Source: Thozetella sp. PMI_491 (taxonomy: Eukaryota; Ascomycota; Sordariomycetes; Chaetosphaeriales; Chaetosphaeriaceae). From it: 64,000 nucleotides of DNA. Location: NCBI GenBank assembly GCA_021432635.1, contig MU270066.1:186001-250000 (forward strand). The letters run 5' to 3'. The notes under the pieces are model-generated. The model worked only from the letters and a program-made list of their open reading frames with translations, ran no database searches and had not been told where the DNA came from. This document shows, piece after piece, positions 1 through 10,224 of the stretch; the stretch's first letter is position 1, and every line of letters begins with the position of its first letter. Position numbers and translations under genes: made by a program.

Positions 1-445
1 TGCTGCCGTCCCCTTTTGGGCACTGGTCTTCTCTGCCACCTACCTTTACGCTCCTCCTGGCACTGGAAAACTGGCCAATGGCAATCCCAAATAGAAAGTC
101 TGGACCGAGTATGGCGACCGTGAAGAAGCTAAGCTTGTCATAAAACGTGAAGTACCACTTGTCGTGACGCGAGCCGACGTTTGGGTAGGTTGAGACCCAG
201 CAACAGAGAAAGATGGTAATGCAGGACGCCCACAATATCTCAATCATCCTCCGGCCCTTGTCAGAGCTACCCAGCCTCAAATCTCTTTGCCATCGCCTCT
301 CTAGGTTCTGTTGCCGTCGTGCATGATAATTGTTGCGCGGGCATGGGGAATGTTGAGGCGCGGCCAAAGAATCGGATAGAGAAGAGAGGCTCCTGAGCTG
401 CTTTAGCTGGGGTGCTAGAGCCTCACGACGGTAGAAAAGAGGCAT
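1..445 (-). CDS. Fungal multi-pass membrane protein, 3' part missing (left window edge)
   Basis: An open frame starts at an ATG at 445..443 and stays open to the window edge, so the protein is truncated. The first about 80 residues are basic and serine/arginine rich. They are followed by a hydrophobic helix containing ILWASCITIFLCCWVSTYPN and a second one with FFTVAILGPDFLFGIAIGQF. The pattern of a Trp-Ala/Ser-Cys helix ending in a Pro-Asn turn and then an APE/GPD helix is common to a large family of uncharacterised fungal membrane proteins. A good 5' splice site (AAG|GTAGGT, junction at 44/43) suggests the first exon is 44..445, exactly 134 codons, and that reading into 1..43 is intron. Function unknown. 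The family match is from memory of the motif pattern. Confidence 0.6.
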   Translation of the reverse strand, partial: MPLFYRREALAPQLKQLRSLSSLSDSLAAPQHSPCPRNNYHARRQQNLERRWQRDLRLGSSDKGRRMIEILWASCITIFLCCWVSTYPNVGSRHDKWYFTFYDKLSFFTVAILGPDFLFGIAIGQFSSARRSVKVGGREDQCPKGDGS

Positions 446-1142
446 AGACTATTGGTTAGTATGGTCTGTTGGTCTGCGGACGGCGCCTCTGTCGGCCACG
501 CGATTGGCTGAGCCAAACCCTGCGCATGCGCCATAACAACCGGCCATATTGCCTGTTGGCGCACTGGTGGGCATGCAAATAGGTCTAGCTCTCCGGCGGA
601 AAGAGTAGAGATTTAGCTGCCAGTTAGGCTTCGGAACTTCCCTAAGATGCTAGGAATAAACATGTTCTGTCATAATTCCCAAATTTCCCAGTGGGAATTC
701 CCATTTAGTTTATAATCAACTAGTTGTTTGACTTGAAAAGCCCGACCGGCTCCACTAGCTTCTTTTGATACCTGGGCCTGGCTCCATTCGCTACACTGGC
801 TTTACCCGTTACATTAGTTCACTGGCTCTTCACTAGCTGAGATACTCACAGATTATCTTCACCTTTTTAATTGAAATGAGGAAACCAATGGAAATCTTCA
901 AAACATCAAATAAACAAATTTATACAGCTAGCGGTATTGCTTTGACAGTGCAACCGAGTGCCGTCAACCTTCACATGCCGGTCATGTGATACGTGCGAGT
1001 TTAGGCCGATACGGGGCAAGTATTTCTCCCAGCCACCCCAACAGACCTGTCGTGTCGCCGATCTTGGTCCCCGCTGCCTTTCGCCATCTCCTACACGTAT
1101 CATTCTCATAACCGACCGCCTCAAGCCTGGACACTCGCGAGT
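446..1142. other. Intergenic, divergent promoter region
   Basis: This 697-bp spacer separates the leftward membrane-protein gene from the rightward methyltransferase and should hold both promoters. A perfect palindrome GGGAATTCCC lies near 692-701, and short ACTGGCT/ACTAGCT words recur at about 755-840. Just before the methyltransferase start there is a GGCGGTCGGT element (minus strand, near 1110-1120). I see no gene in it. Confidence 0.5.
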
Positions 1143-2039
1143 ATGTCTTCGGAATCCGAGCCGCTGATCAACCACAACCCTCAGCTACAGTCCTACTACC
1201 ACTCGCTCGAGTCGAGGATCGGCTACCGACTCCTGCTAGGCGGCACCCGTCATTTCGGCTACTATGAGCATGACACTTATTGGCCATTCCCCCTCTCGCG
1301 CGCGTTGCGCGCCATGGAGGACAAGCTGGCTGAGGTACTGAGCATACCGCCTGGGGCCCGCGTCCTCGACGCCGGCTGCGGTGTCGGCCACGTGGCCATC
1401 CACATGGCCCGGAAGCACGGCCTGCGCGTCCTCGGCATCGACATAATCGACCACCATCTGGTCAAGGCCAGGCGGAACATCGCCCGGTCGCGCCTCCCCG
1501 CCGGCCAGGTGAAGGTGCAAAAGATGGACTACCACCATTTAGAGACCCTAGACGCCGCGACGTTCGACGGCATCTACACCGTGGAGACGTTTGTGCATGC
1601 CACCGATCCTGTGGCCGTTTTGTCAGGATTCCACCGATTACTCGCGCCAGGCGGCCGTCTTGCCCTCTTCGAGTATGACCACGAGTTTCTGAAGGAGTCG
1701 CCCGAGGACATGGCCCAAAACATGCGCAAGATTAACCACTACGCCGCCATGCCGACCAACGCTCTATCACATCCAGGTGTTTTCCGGAGCATGCTCGAGG
1801 ACGCCGGCTTCACCGACGTCGTCGTCCGCGACTACTCGGAACGGATCAAGCCCATGACGCGCTTCTTCTTCTTGCTCGCCTACATACCTTGGCTCCTCGT
1901 CAGCCTCTTCCGCCTCGAGTGGCTCTTCATCAACACCGTTGCGGGCGTCGAGACATACCGCGGTCATGGACACTGGCGGTACGTCGCCATCACAGCGACG
2001 AAGCCGGGCGAGCCCCTCGAGTCTCCGAAGTCCCGCTGA
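1143..2039 (+). CDS. Class I SAM-dependent methyltransferase (sterol/small-molecule C-methyltransferase-like)
   Basis: An intronless 298-aa protein. Motif I (VLDAGCGVG, residues 74-82) and the acidic residue ending the second strand (GID, Asp100) form the S-adenosylmethionine pocket. The post-motif region continues with FDGIYTVETFVHATDP and a LLAPGGRLALFEYD motif III. The N-terminal tract around YYEHDTYWPF and the overall order resemble sterol 24-C-methyltransferase (Erg6)-like enzymes, but it is shorter. A hydrophobic stretch (FFFLLAYIPWLLVSLF, about 240-255) near the C-terminus could sit on a membrane. It is probably a secondary-metabolite or lipid methyltransferase. The substrate cannot be read from sequence. 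The ATG at 1143 is the first in frame and precedes the conserved fold by about 70 residues. Confidence 0.85.
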   Translation: MSSESEPLINHNPQLQSYYHSLESRIGYRLLLGGTRHFGYYEHDTYWPFPLSRALRAMEDKLAEVLSIPPGARVLDAGCGVGHVAIHMARKHGLRVLGIDIIDHHLVKARRNIARSRLPAGQVKVQKMDYHHLETLDAATFDGIYTVETFVHATDPVAVLSGFHRLLAPGGRLALFEYDHEFLKESPEDMAQNMRKINHYAAMPTNALSHPGVFRSMLEDAGFTDVVVRDYSERIKPMTRFFFLLAYIPWLLVSLFRLEWLFINTVAGVETYRGHGHWRYVAITATKPGEPLESPKSR

Positions 2040-3299
2040 TTCCAGATCCTCTCGTACTTGATGAAGCCTGTGATATAGGCCCGTAGGCAGAAATAATACC
2101 CGCTTTGGCTAAAGAACGCCGCGTTACCTCTTCTTGTCGGTTAGACCACGGCCCGATGGGCGAATTGGCGTGTGATTATGTTATTATTTACACATGCTAG
2201 GAATAAATACCTGCCACCCCCCCACCCCCCCCCCGGCCGGGGGGTCGTTGTACTGTAAAACTTGGAGCTGCCATGCAGGGCCTTCGAGCGTTGAGTCCAT
2301 CCGGACGACGCAGCCCAACAGCCCTTTCTACAGGATTGCTTCGGTCATGCTGACGTATACGAGACGTGGTCCGAGCTAACGTGCGGTATCTTTCTAAAGG
2401 TGGGGATACGGTAAGCCGAACGGAAAAGAAAAAAAAATGAAAGGAAAGGAGAAGGCGGGAAAGACCGGGGCATAATGTATTTCGCAAGAATGGTAGTACA
2501 CCTTGAAGTTGAGCAGCTGATAACTACCTGAAGCGGTTGAGTCGAGGGAAAATGTGGGTCCCATGTGGGAATTGGAGGAACCAGAAATCGGGAACCCTCA
2601 ACATCGACACAGATAGTACACGTATTTTGGCGTCGTCTCGCGTTTAGATTTGTCTCGCGCTACCCTGAAGTCGGAGCTGAGGGCTGCCGGTATTCTTCCA
2701 TTCGCCTGCGGAGGCCGCTGGCGCCTTCGCAAAATCGTCGGCTTTTTCCACGAACTGAATGCTGGCTAGCCCTCTGTGGTGGAAATCGTTTAGCGCTTCG
2801 GGCCGGACGTAGCGATGTGGTAAGTAGAACCCGACCACGGTTTCCCCCCTCCGACTCCACTAGCTCTTTCCCGGCTTTAACCCCCCGATCACTGACCCAG
2901 GCACGAGAGCAAGCGAGACCCATAGTACCTCGGCTTGTGTGCGAATTACATGTAAACCAAGGTATGCTATTAGCCTCTAATTGGCTGGAAATCTCGGTGC
3001 CCAAATCGGTGACTAAGGGTTAAGCATGGAACATGGCTTGGATTTCTGCCTCCCTTGGCAAGTACATCTTTTATTTCGGTATAGCTTAATCTGGTACTTC
3101 AGCAGCTTATCGTGGCGCACTCATTGGAGTACTTGGTGATTCGGTGGGTCAGAAGTTGTTATATTATAGTCGCCGAGATCCTCGCCATTTGCCGTCTATA
3201 GTCACACTAATACCCCAACGGCTGAGTTTCAGAAATCTCTCAAATTATTTTCTGCAAATACTCAGTCAAACCTGCATTGCCGCTCGGTTGCAAATTATC
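2040..3299. other. Intergenic spacer with homopolymer and dispersed-repeat sequence
   Basis: A 1.26-kb gap with no convincing gene. It contains a cytosine-rich run (about 2217-2236) and a purine-rich tract (about 2420-2470). The diverged dispersed repeat annotated separately covers 2425-2620. The last 200 bp should hold the promoter and 5' UTR of the downstream permease. Confidence 0.6.
2425..2620 (+). repeat. Dispersed repeat, copy A
   Basis: This stretch resembles 17030-17270 over its whole length. Both start with a GAAAGGAAA-type purine tract, go through CTTGAAGTTGA/AAGTTGAAGCGG and GTCGAG words, and end in a closely shared block beginning ATGTGGGTC and running to TCGACAC. The two copies differ by substitutions and small indels. 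It may be an old transposon fragment or UTR-derived duplicate. Type unknown. Confidence 0.6.
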
Positions 3300-5059
3300 A
3301 TGGAGAAATCCGACGTTGAGAAGGAGCTGGGCAAGACTCCGAGTCATATCAATGGGGACGTTGTCGACCTCGCGGATACCGTTGACCCCGTTGTTGAGCG
3401 GCGACTCAAATGGAAAGCCGATTTGATCCTCATTCCGACTTTAGCCATGACGTATCTGTTCAAGTTGGTCCCACTGGTCCATACCAAATAGTACCGAAAG
3501 ACATGCGGGCCTCATGCTAACTACTCGCACACTCCAGCTCCTTGGACCGAAGCAACCTCTCGAATGCCCAGACTGCAGGTCTAAGCCAAGACCTAGGCTT
3601 GGTTGGCAATCAATTTAACCTCGCCCTCACCTACTACTTCATCCCTTTTTGCATATTCGGACCGCCGGCCGGTATGCTTGCGAAGCAGATCACAGCAAAG
3701 TACGCGATACCTTGCATGATGGTGGGCTTTGGCGCGGCGTCCCTAGCGACGGCGTACGTCAAGAACTTCGGCCAATTAGTTGCCTGTCGATGCATAGTGG
3801 CCATTTTTGAGGCTGGTTTCCTGACCACGTAAGGCATCATAAGCATCGCTGAGAAACAAAAGGCCGTGACCCCGGTGCTAACGCCATTTGCTCTCCAGAG
3901 TTGTGTACTACTTGTCCATCTGGTATACTCGCAAGGAGATTGCGTCGAGGATCGGGGTCTTCTACGCGTCTCTCGTCGCTTCGTCGGCGTTTGGTGGCCT
4001 GATTTCCTTCGGCGTGTTCCAGATGAAGAACACGGGCAAACCGGAGTGGTTCTACCTCTTCATTATCGAGGGCTCACTGACCATGTTCTTTGCCCTCGTC
4101 ACTCTCGCCGTCATCCCAACAAGCATTCGAACGGCTTGGTTCCTGACGGAGGAAGAGAAGAACGTGGCCGAGGCCCGTATTTTGGCCGACTCTGCGCAGG
4201 GCATATCCAACGACTTCGCCTGGGGTGAGGCATTCAACGAATTCAAGACGCCGCACCCGTATGTTCGCATTATTATCGCCATCACGTATTCCACTCTGCT
4301 AAACTCCAACAACAACTTTCTCGCCATCATTGTCAACCGCCTGGGTTTCTCAACGGTAAAGACGAACTTGGTAAGTAGCTAACCCGGTCGCTTGAAGTAC
4401 TCTGAGTTGCACTGCTAACCGAGAGGGAAAGTACACTGTAGCTCCATCGTTGGTGGCAGCAGTGTTTCTAGTTGCTGCGAGCTTCTCTTCGGATTATTTT
4501 AACGAGCGCGGCATCCACATGGCCGTATCGTTAATTATCAGCATCATTGGTTACATCCTGCTCATTGCAGTTGACCTTAGCAATATCGGACTGACGTATT
4601 TCGCCATCTTCATGACAACCGTCGGAGTGAGTCCATTTACCCTGTTGTGCATCTACTGTCTTTCATCTATAGGCGCCCACTTGAATCGCTCAGTCGCTAA
4701 TAATTTATATCTTGCAGGCTTACCCAATGAGCCCCATAAATAACGCATGGATTGTCTCCAACATCCCTAACTTGAATGCTCGAGCGGCCACGGGTGCCGT
4801 GCTCATAGCTATCGCTAATACTGCGGGTCTGATATCTAGCAACATTATGATATCTTCCGAAGCTCCTCGCTACATTACCTCATGCCGTGTCAACCTAGGC
4901 GCCGCGGCCCTGTGCTTAATCACATCGGTGTCGTACTCAATGTGGATGCGCTGGGAGAACCGGCGTCGTGATCGTCTCCAGAACAGTGCGGGCTCCCAAC
5001 CGCCACAGACAGACGGGGTTTACGATATGAAGGATTTACGGTTCCGTTTCTGCCCTTGA
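3300..5059 (+). CDS. MFS permease of the allantoate/anion:cation symporter (ACS) family
   Basis: Exons 3300-3463, 3538-3828, 3899-4370, 4432-4626 and 4718-5059 join in frame to 487 aa. All four introns have GT-AG ends, and the first three show a clear TGCTAA(C) branch site. The spliced junction LFNSLDRSNLSNA is the first-loop signature of Dal5-type fungal permeases. It is followed by GLVGNQFNLALTYYF, EAGFLTTVVYYLSIWYTRKE and AYPMSPINNAWI, all typical of the ACS family (allantoate, nicotinate, biotin, pantothenate and similar organic anions). About 12 membrane helices are expected in the plasma membrane. It converges on the Zn2Cys6 gene downstream. With the D-amino-acid oxidase beyond, it may import a nitrogenous substrate (inference). 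Confidence 0.9.
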
Positions 5060-5331
5060 TTGTATGTTGGGCCTCTGCATGTAGGCTTATAAGGATGGAG
5101 CTGCAGGTCTGCCTGGAAACAGATCTTATGTATGCATCTTTTGCGTGAGTAGCAAGTACGTCAAAGAGTATAGTGCCCAATGATGGACGAGTCTTGATGT
5201 GAATTCCCTTGATATATCAAGTTTTCGGGGCATATCCTTTGGAATACTGCTACGTCACACAGCTACCGCAAGTAAACGAAAGTTGGATTTCATTCATATG
5301 CCAGGAGTTAGTCTCACCGCATTCCCTTATC

Positions 5332-7761
5332 CTATCGAGCAAAAAAGCCCTCCGGATCCCCCGCAGCCGCATCCCAGAACGAAAGGTTAGCCATCAACGG
5401 ATCAAACTCATAAGCCTCCGAATCATCAAATGCGTGAGCGTCATCCTCAAAGGTTGTTTGGAAGGCTGTGGCATCCCAGCCTTGCCTGTCTGCGTAATCA
5501 CCCCCCGTAACTTCCATGATCATTTGAGAAAAGGCATCGATGCCAAGGTCCTGGTGGATGCCGTCGAGCGTGGTGCGCGTCTCGGGTTCTAGGGGAATAT
5601 TTCTTGCTAGAACAGTCGCATGATCTTGCTGGGAATTACGATCAACAATCAGCTGTTTCAAGCACTCGAACGCTTTGCGGTACTTTTCCGCTGGTCTCCA
5701 GCGCTCTGTCATGACATAGAGCATAATGGCACAGTCTGTGAGGGCATCATGCACGAGCGACATTGCCATGGCCTCCGGTGATCTCCAATGGCAATATAAG
5801 AGCGTGAAGCCTGTGGCGCGCGTCAGCGGTGATTCGCTGCCGACCTCCGAAAAGTGGCATAATGAATAGCTTACCGGCAAGGAACAGCGACATAGTGGTC
5901 ATTGGCGTGTAAAGATTGGTTATGCATTGCTGGTGGACCCGTTTAAAGGCTTTGCAGACTCCAATGCAAGCCTGAACCCCCATCTCGAAAAATCGCGGGT
6001 TTACCGTCTCCTCGGTCAACCGAGCAAAGAGGAGGAATCGAATGCAGGAGTGATACTGAGCCATCTATGATTTTGCATTAGCTTTGTCAAATATCCCCAG
6101 ATGCTCCCTGGCTCACATAATTGTGTAGGAGATTATTTGGGCCCTCCTCTTGATGTTTCTTTGGGATTCGCTCTCTCCAGTCTTCTATTTGTTGAAGAAA
6201 AGCTTCTTCTTTATTCTCGGACGAATCTATTGGTCTGTCCACCCGATATATTGTATGCTGTATGCGTGAACCGATTCTCTTGAGCCTTACCAGGTGGATG
6301 AAGCGAGTGAGAGTCGTTGGTGGATCGGCCGGAAGGCCCGGATCTCGCGCCATGGCGTTACGGAACTCGTCAGGTCTTATGCTGTCTTCGTTGACGTCTA
6401 GAGGCAACTTTAATATTTGTTAGCCCAGTGAAGACATTCTCTTCACCACACCGAGACTGAGCCTAATAGTGGCGAGGATGCATACCTGAATGTCAATATC
6501 ATGATCACAGATCGATGGTGGCCGTCCCATCGTGAAGGTGACGTCCCGGTCGAGGATATAGCATGTCCAGAAAAGCCTTTTGTCGAGCTCTGACCGAATA
6601 CCAAACCTTGAGGTACAAGCCCTTCGATGTAGTCCAAAAGATATGCACAGTTTGACCGCCAACCCTGTCATGGTCCTACCACTTCCGGTCAGGACTGCCG
6701 TAGCGTTTCGTAGTGAACGAGCTTGGGAAGATCTCACCAGGGGCCAAAACTCCTGGGCGATCGTAAAACATAGATCGAGGCCAACGCCAAGTATCTGATC
6801 GATCGCCTATCGATGTAGTGGATCATCTTGGCCCTATGAGCCATGGCGGCCTCATAGTGTTGCTCGGATTTAAAGTTCCCTTTGATCCCCGCCTAAGCAT
6901 AATTTAGTATACGTCGGTTGAGATAGAGGGATTGGATTTCGTATCCTACCAGTTCCAAGGTCACCCCGCCGACAGCGTAGACCAAACGCAACAGACATAC
7001 TTCATAGAGATCCTTGGGTTTGCTTCGTCTTGCGTGTATCTCCCGGAGCTTTCTCGAGCTGATGACAGGGTAGTATGTACATACTTGTTCCAAGTAGGCT
7101 TGGAATGGTTCTTCTACCGAAGGGTCGGATAGTGGCAAGATATCGGACTCCTGCGCTTCGAACAGAGGAATATTTCTAGTGACCAAAGGGTCTGCACTGG
7201 CTAGTTCATCGGTATCAAGGGACTGGGCGGCTGCTGCCTCGCGGTGCAGAACTGGCTCAAGAAGTCGGGCCAACGATATATTGGAGGAGCCTCCTAAATA
7301 GCTGTATCCGCTGGCGTTTAGCGTCAGATCACGGATCGTTCTGGCGAGAGGAGTCTCCGCTGGCTCAGTAGTCCGGAAAGGCCTGCCCGGATCTTGTGGC
7401 CCCGAAAGACCTTCAGCAATTGCTAGACTCTTTTCAAGCTCTTCAACCCTCTCTTTCAGCGCTTTGATATAAACCCTTTGTTCTGAAGGTTTGGGGACTG
7501 TTGATGGAACATAGCGACACTCCGCGGAGGTGATGCGGCATGTTGAACAAGATGGGCGAGCGCCGTCGCACTGCCGAGCAGCAAATGTTAGAAGACTTTG
7601 CCAATTTTCCCGTAGCTTTTCGTGGTCACCCTCACCTTCTGCTTCCGTGACTTACAACGCTGGCATGCCAGCAGCGTCCGCCTTTTCCGGTAGGACCCGA
7701 CTTGGATGGTGCTGCCTTCCTCCGAGGGCGTGCCTGGAGAAATTGGGTCTTGCGCCTGCAT
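5332..7761 (-). CDS. Zn2Cys6 transcription factor with fungal-specific TF domain
   Basis: Seven exons on the minus strand (7761-7636, 7570-6950, 6892-6738, 6675-6486, 6407-6117, 6064-5875, 5810-5332) splice to 683 aa. All six introns are 52-78 nt with GT-AG ends. The DNA-binding cluster is complete only after splicing: Cys33, 36, 43, 50, 53 and 60 (CX2CX6CX6CX2CX6C), with intron 1 just before Cys43. A short leucine-rich coiled coil (ALKERVEELEKSLA) follows. The middle homology region is recognisable by GPWTMTGLAVKLCISFGLHR, KRLFWTCYILDRD and GRPPSICDHDID. The start ATG at 7761 lies 32 codons before the zinc cluster. An upstream in-frame extension exists but lacks support. It is divergent from the D-amino-acid oxidase gene and probably regulates it (inference). 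Confidence 0.9.
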
Positions 7762-8308
7762 CCTACGAGAGTATCCGGATTCGCCGGGCCGATGACACGA
7801 GACCCGACAAGCATACACGCAGTGTTGTGTTGTCTTCGTGCTCGAACGTGCTCTGATCCTTTGAGGGGGCTCGGTCGGTAAGTCGAAGCCGAGGCGGGAT
7901 GCAGATGCCGGGCGCGGAATGGAGAAAACGACTAACAGAGATAACCTATCACAAGCGAGTACCTTAACCCCGCTGAAGTATGTTAATGTCGCTTGTGTGG
8001 TCCATTCGCTTGAAGAATACGCTATCAACTTTCTCGGTTAGCCTCACAGTGCCAGAATACCTACATTTGCCCAAGTGATATCGTTCCTCAAGAAGCCGAA
8101 GCCAACTCGGTCGGTAAGGGCGAGCCGTCACTCTGCGTCGCCGATGATCGACTAGAGAAGGGGAATATATGACTGCGTGGTAATTGTGATTTTGGATATC
8201 GGCCTAGCTAGTCCAATTTTCCAAGCTTTCGGTAGATCACACCATCTATTCAAATTACCGAATTACTACCCCAGCTAGCAAACCATATCACGAGCAAATC
8301 TTCCAACC
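7762..8308. promoter_or_regulatory. Shared promoter of the Zn2Cys6 gene and the D-amino-acid oxidase, with paired CGG operators
   Basis: This 547-bp divergent spacer carries the exact 13-mer CTCGGTCGGTAAG twice, at 7870-7882 and 8106-8118, in the same orientation and 236 bp apart. Each copy holds two CGG triplets separated by one base. CGG repeats are the established half-sites of Zn2Cys6 proteins, so these are candidate binding sites for the adjacent regulator. Assignment to that particular factor is inference. Confidence 0.55.
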
Positions 8309-9522
8309 ATGTCTGCGGATCTCAAAGAGAACGTGGTGGTCATTGGGTCCGTTTTCCTTCCTCTGCTTGCTCGCGATTCCCATATCAGTGCTCTGTCTTT
8401 GGGACAAGCACTAATCTTATGGTGTTTATTCAGGGCTGGCATTCTTGGCTTGACATCAGCAATCCAGCTCCAGACTGCTTTGGGACCAAGCAAGTCGGTC
8501 ATGATAGTGGCCCGTGACTTGCCTTCAGATGAATCTATCCAGTACACGTCGCCGTGGGCGGGGGCCCATGGACGATTCATGCCTGCCGAAACCTTTTCAG
8601 AAATCCAGCACGAGAAGTTCTCCCGCGTCACGTACGATATGCTTCTTAAACAGGCATGCGAGGACCCGGCATGCGGGGTAGAATTCATGGACGGATACGA
8701 CTTTCTCGCCAAGCCGTCGGAGGCTTACAAGAAACTCAAGGGCGGTTACGGAACCTCTCCAGGCTTCAAGTTGCTTAGTGAATCCGAGTTTCCGCCTGGC
8801 ATGGGGATCACCTTTGGCACCAGGTACAGAACCTGGAGCTTGAATTCTCCAGTATATTGCGCATATCTCCTGAGGAGGTTCCGTCTCAAAGGTGGGTTAG
8901 TATTGAAGAAGACTCTATTTTCGGTCGAGGAGGCTTTTTCTCTTGCTTCAAACGTTCCCGTAGTGGTCAACTGCTCGGGCTTCGGGTTCGGCGACCCTAT
9001 GGTTTATCCCATCAGAGGCAAGTCTTCTTTCCTGGTCTCTTTCAAGGTACGACTTGCTCATGATTTTGATCTACCGATACAGGACAAACATGTCTCGTTT
9101 CCAATCCGTGCGACCGAACAATCACGCAACTCAACGCAGATGGGTCTTTTAATTTCATCATTCCAAGACCGTTGGAAGGAGGCACCATTATTGGCGGAAC
9201 GAAAGAAGCTCACGACTGGGAGGACCAACCCAGGGCAGAGACTCGCACTCAGATTTTGGAAACCGTCGCAAAGTTGTACCCTCCTATCCTTGGCCCAGCG
9301 GGTAAATTCGAGGTTATTAGAGATATAGTTGGTAGACGGCCCGCGCGGGCAGGAGGCTTAAGACTCGAAACAGAGACTCCAAGGTCACCGATGCTAAGGG
9401 GGAAGAAGATAGTGCATGCGTATGGGGCGGGTGGGAGCGGTTATGCTCTGTCTTGGGGCGTGGCTAACGAAGTTGTCAAAATGGTATTGGATGACATTGT
9501 ACCTGTCCGAGCATCCTTGTAG
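8309..9522 (+). CDS. D-amino-acid oxidase (FAD-dependent, DAO family)
   Basis: Three exons (8309-8346, 8434-9017, 9083-9522) give 353 aa. Splicing intron 1 restores the FAD-binding VVVIGAGILGLTSA motif. Splicing intron 2 restores PIRGQTCLV and GGTIIGGTKEAHDW, both hallmarks of D-amino-acid/D-aspartate oxidases. The YTSPWAGAHGRF block and the C-terminal HAYGAGGSGYALSWG block match the family. The enzyme oxidatively deaminates D-amino acids to 2-oxo acids, ammonia and H2O2, usually in peroxisomes. The terminus here is RASL, not a clean SKL signal. Intron 2 begins with GC (GCAAGT) rather than GT. Intron 1 is 87 nt and lacks in-frame stops, so reading through it would wrongly split the Rossmann motif. 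It sits beside a regulator and a permease, suggesting a substrate-induced catabolic group. Confidence 0.92.
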
Positions 9523-9960
9523 ATACTACTATAAAGGCGCCATAATTTGGCTTCCTTATTGGCTCGGCTTAGTAAAAAGTAAGTAAGCTTAAGCTCTTAT
9601 TTAAAACGCCAATTCTTAACTTATATAGCTATAAAGCGTAGCTGTATCACTACTTTATTAAGGCTATTTAAAGAGATAGTAAAGGTATTCTATAGCTCTT
9701 AAAGTAGATCACTATCACTACTTTATAATAGTGTTAATAAGGGTTAAATAGTTATTATAAGGTACCCTTAATAGTCTATTTCTTAAAAGGGGTAAAGAGT
9801 TTAATATATTACAAGCGCCTTGAGTAAGCTAAAACAAAGTAAAGAGGTTAGCTATATAGGCACTAATAGTAAGGGGTATAGTTAACTTTTATTAAACTAT
9901 AACTCCCTCTTCTCCTTTCCTTCCTCGCTGTTCATATATAGCGTTTCCGCTATTTTATTA
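9523..9960. other. AT-rich, RIP-like degraded DNA
   Basis: The sequence becomes strongly AT-rich and full of TA steps (TTAATA, TATAGC, TAAGG words) directly after the oxidase stop codon. No open frame of note is present. Such TpA-rich blocks are what repeat-induced point mutation leaves in fungal repeats. The original element is not recognisable. Confidence 0.65.
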
Positions 9961-10224
9961 GAGCGGGGTAGCGCTCCGACACTATAGCGTTATCGCCTCG
10001 TAACCGCTACTTCTCCATACTAACTACTAGCTAGCTCCTTTTTCACTCTCCCTACGCCCGCTATAGTTCCCTTCTAGTATAGTACCTACAAGGGTACTAT
10101 GCTGTCATTGCTTTTTCCGTCTCCAGTACGCCTACGCCGCGTCCTAGCTACGGCCCGGGACAGAAGAGCGTCTTCGCTACTAGTCCGGCGCTCTTACAGC
10201 GACCTTGCTACGTCCCCGTCCTTC

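Noticed and set aside
2217-2236. Cytosine-rich run as a possible structured or quadruplex element
   Set aside because: A simple homopolymer-like tract with no other support. It may also include sequencing error.
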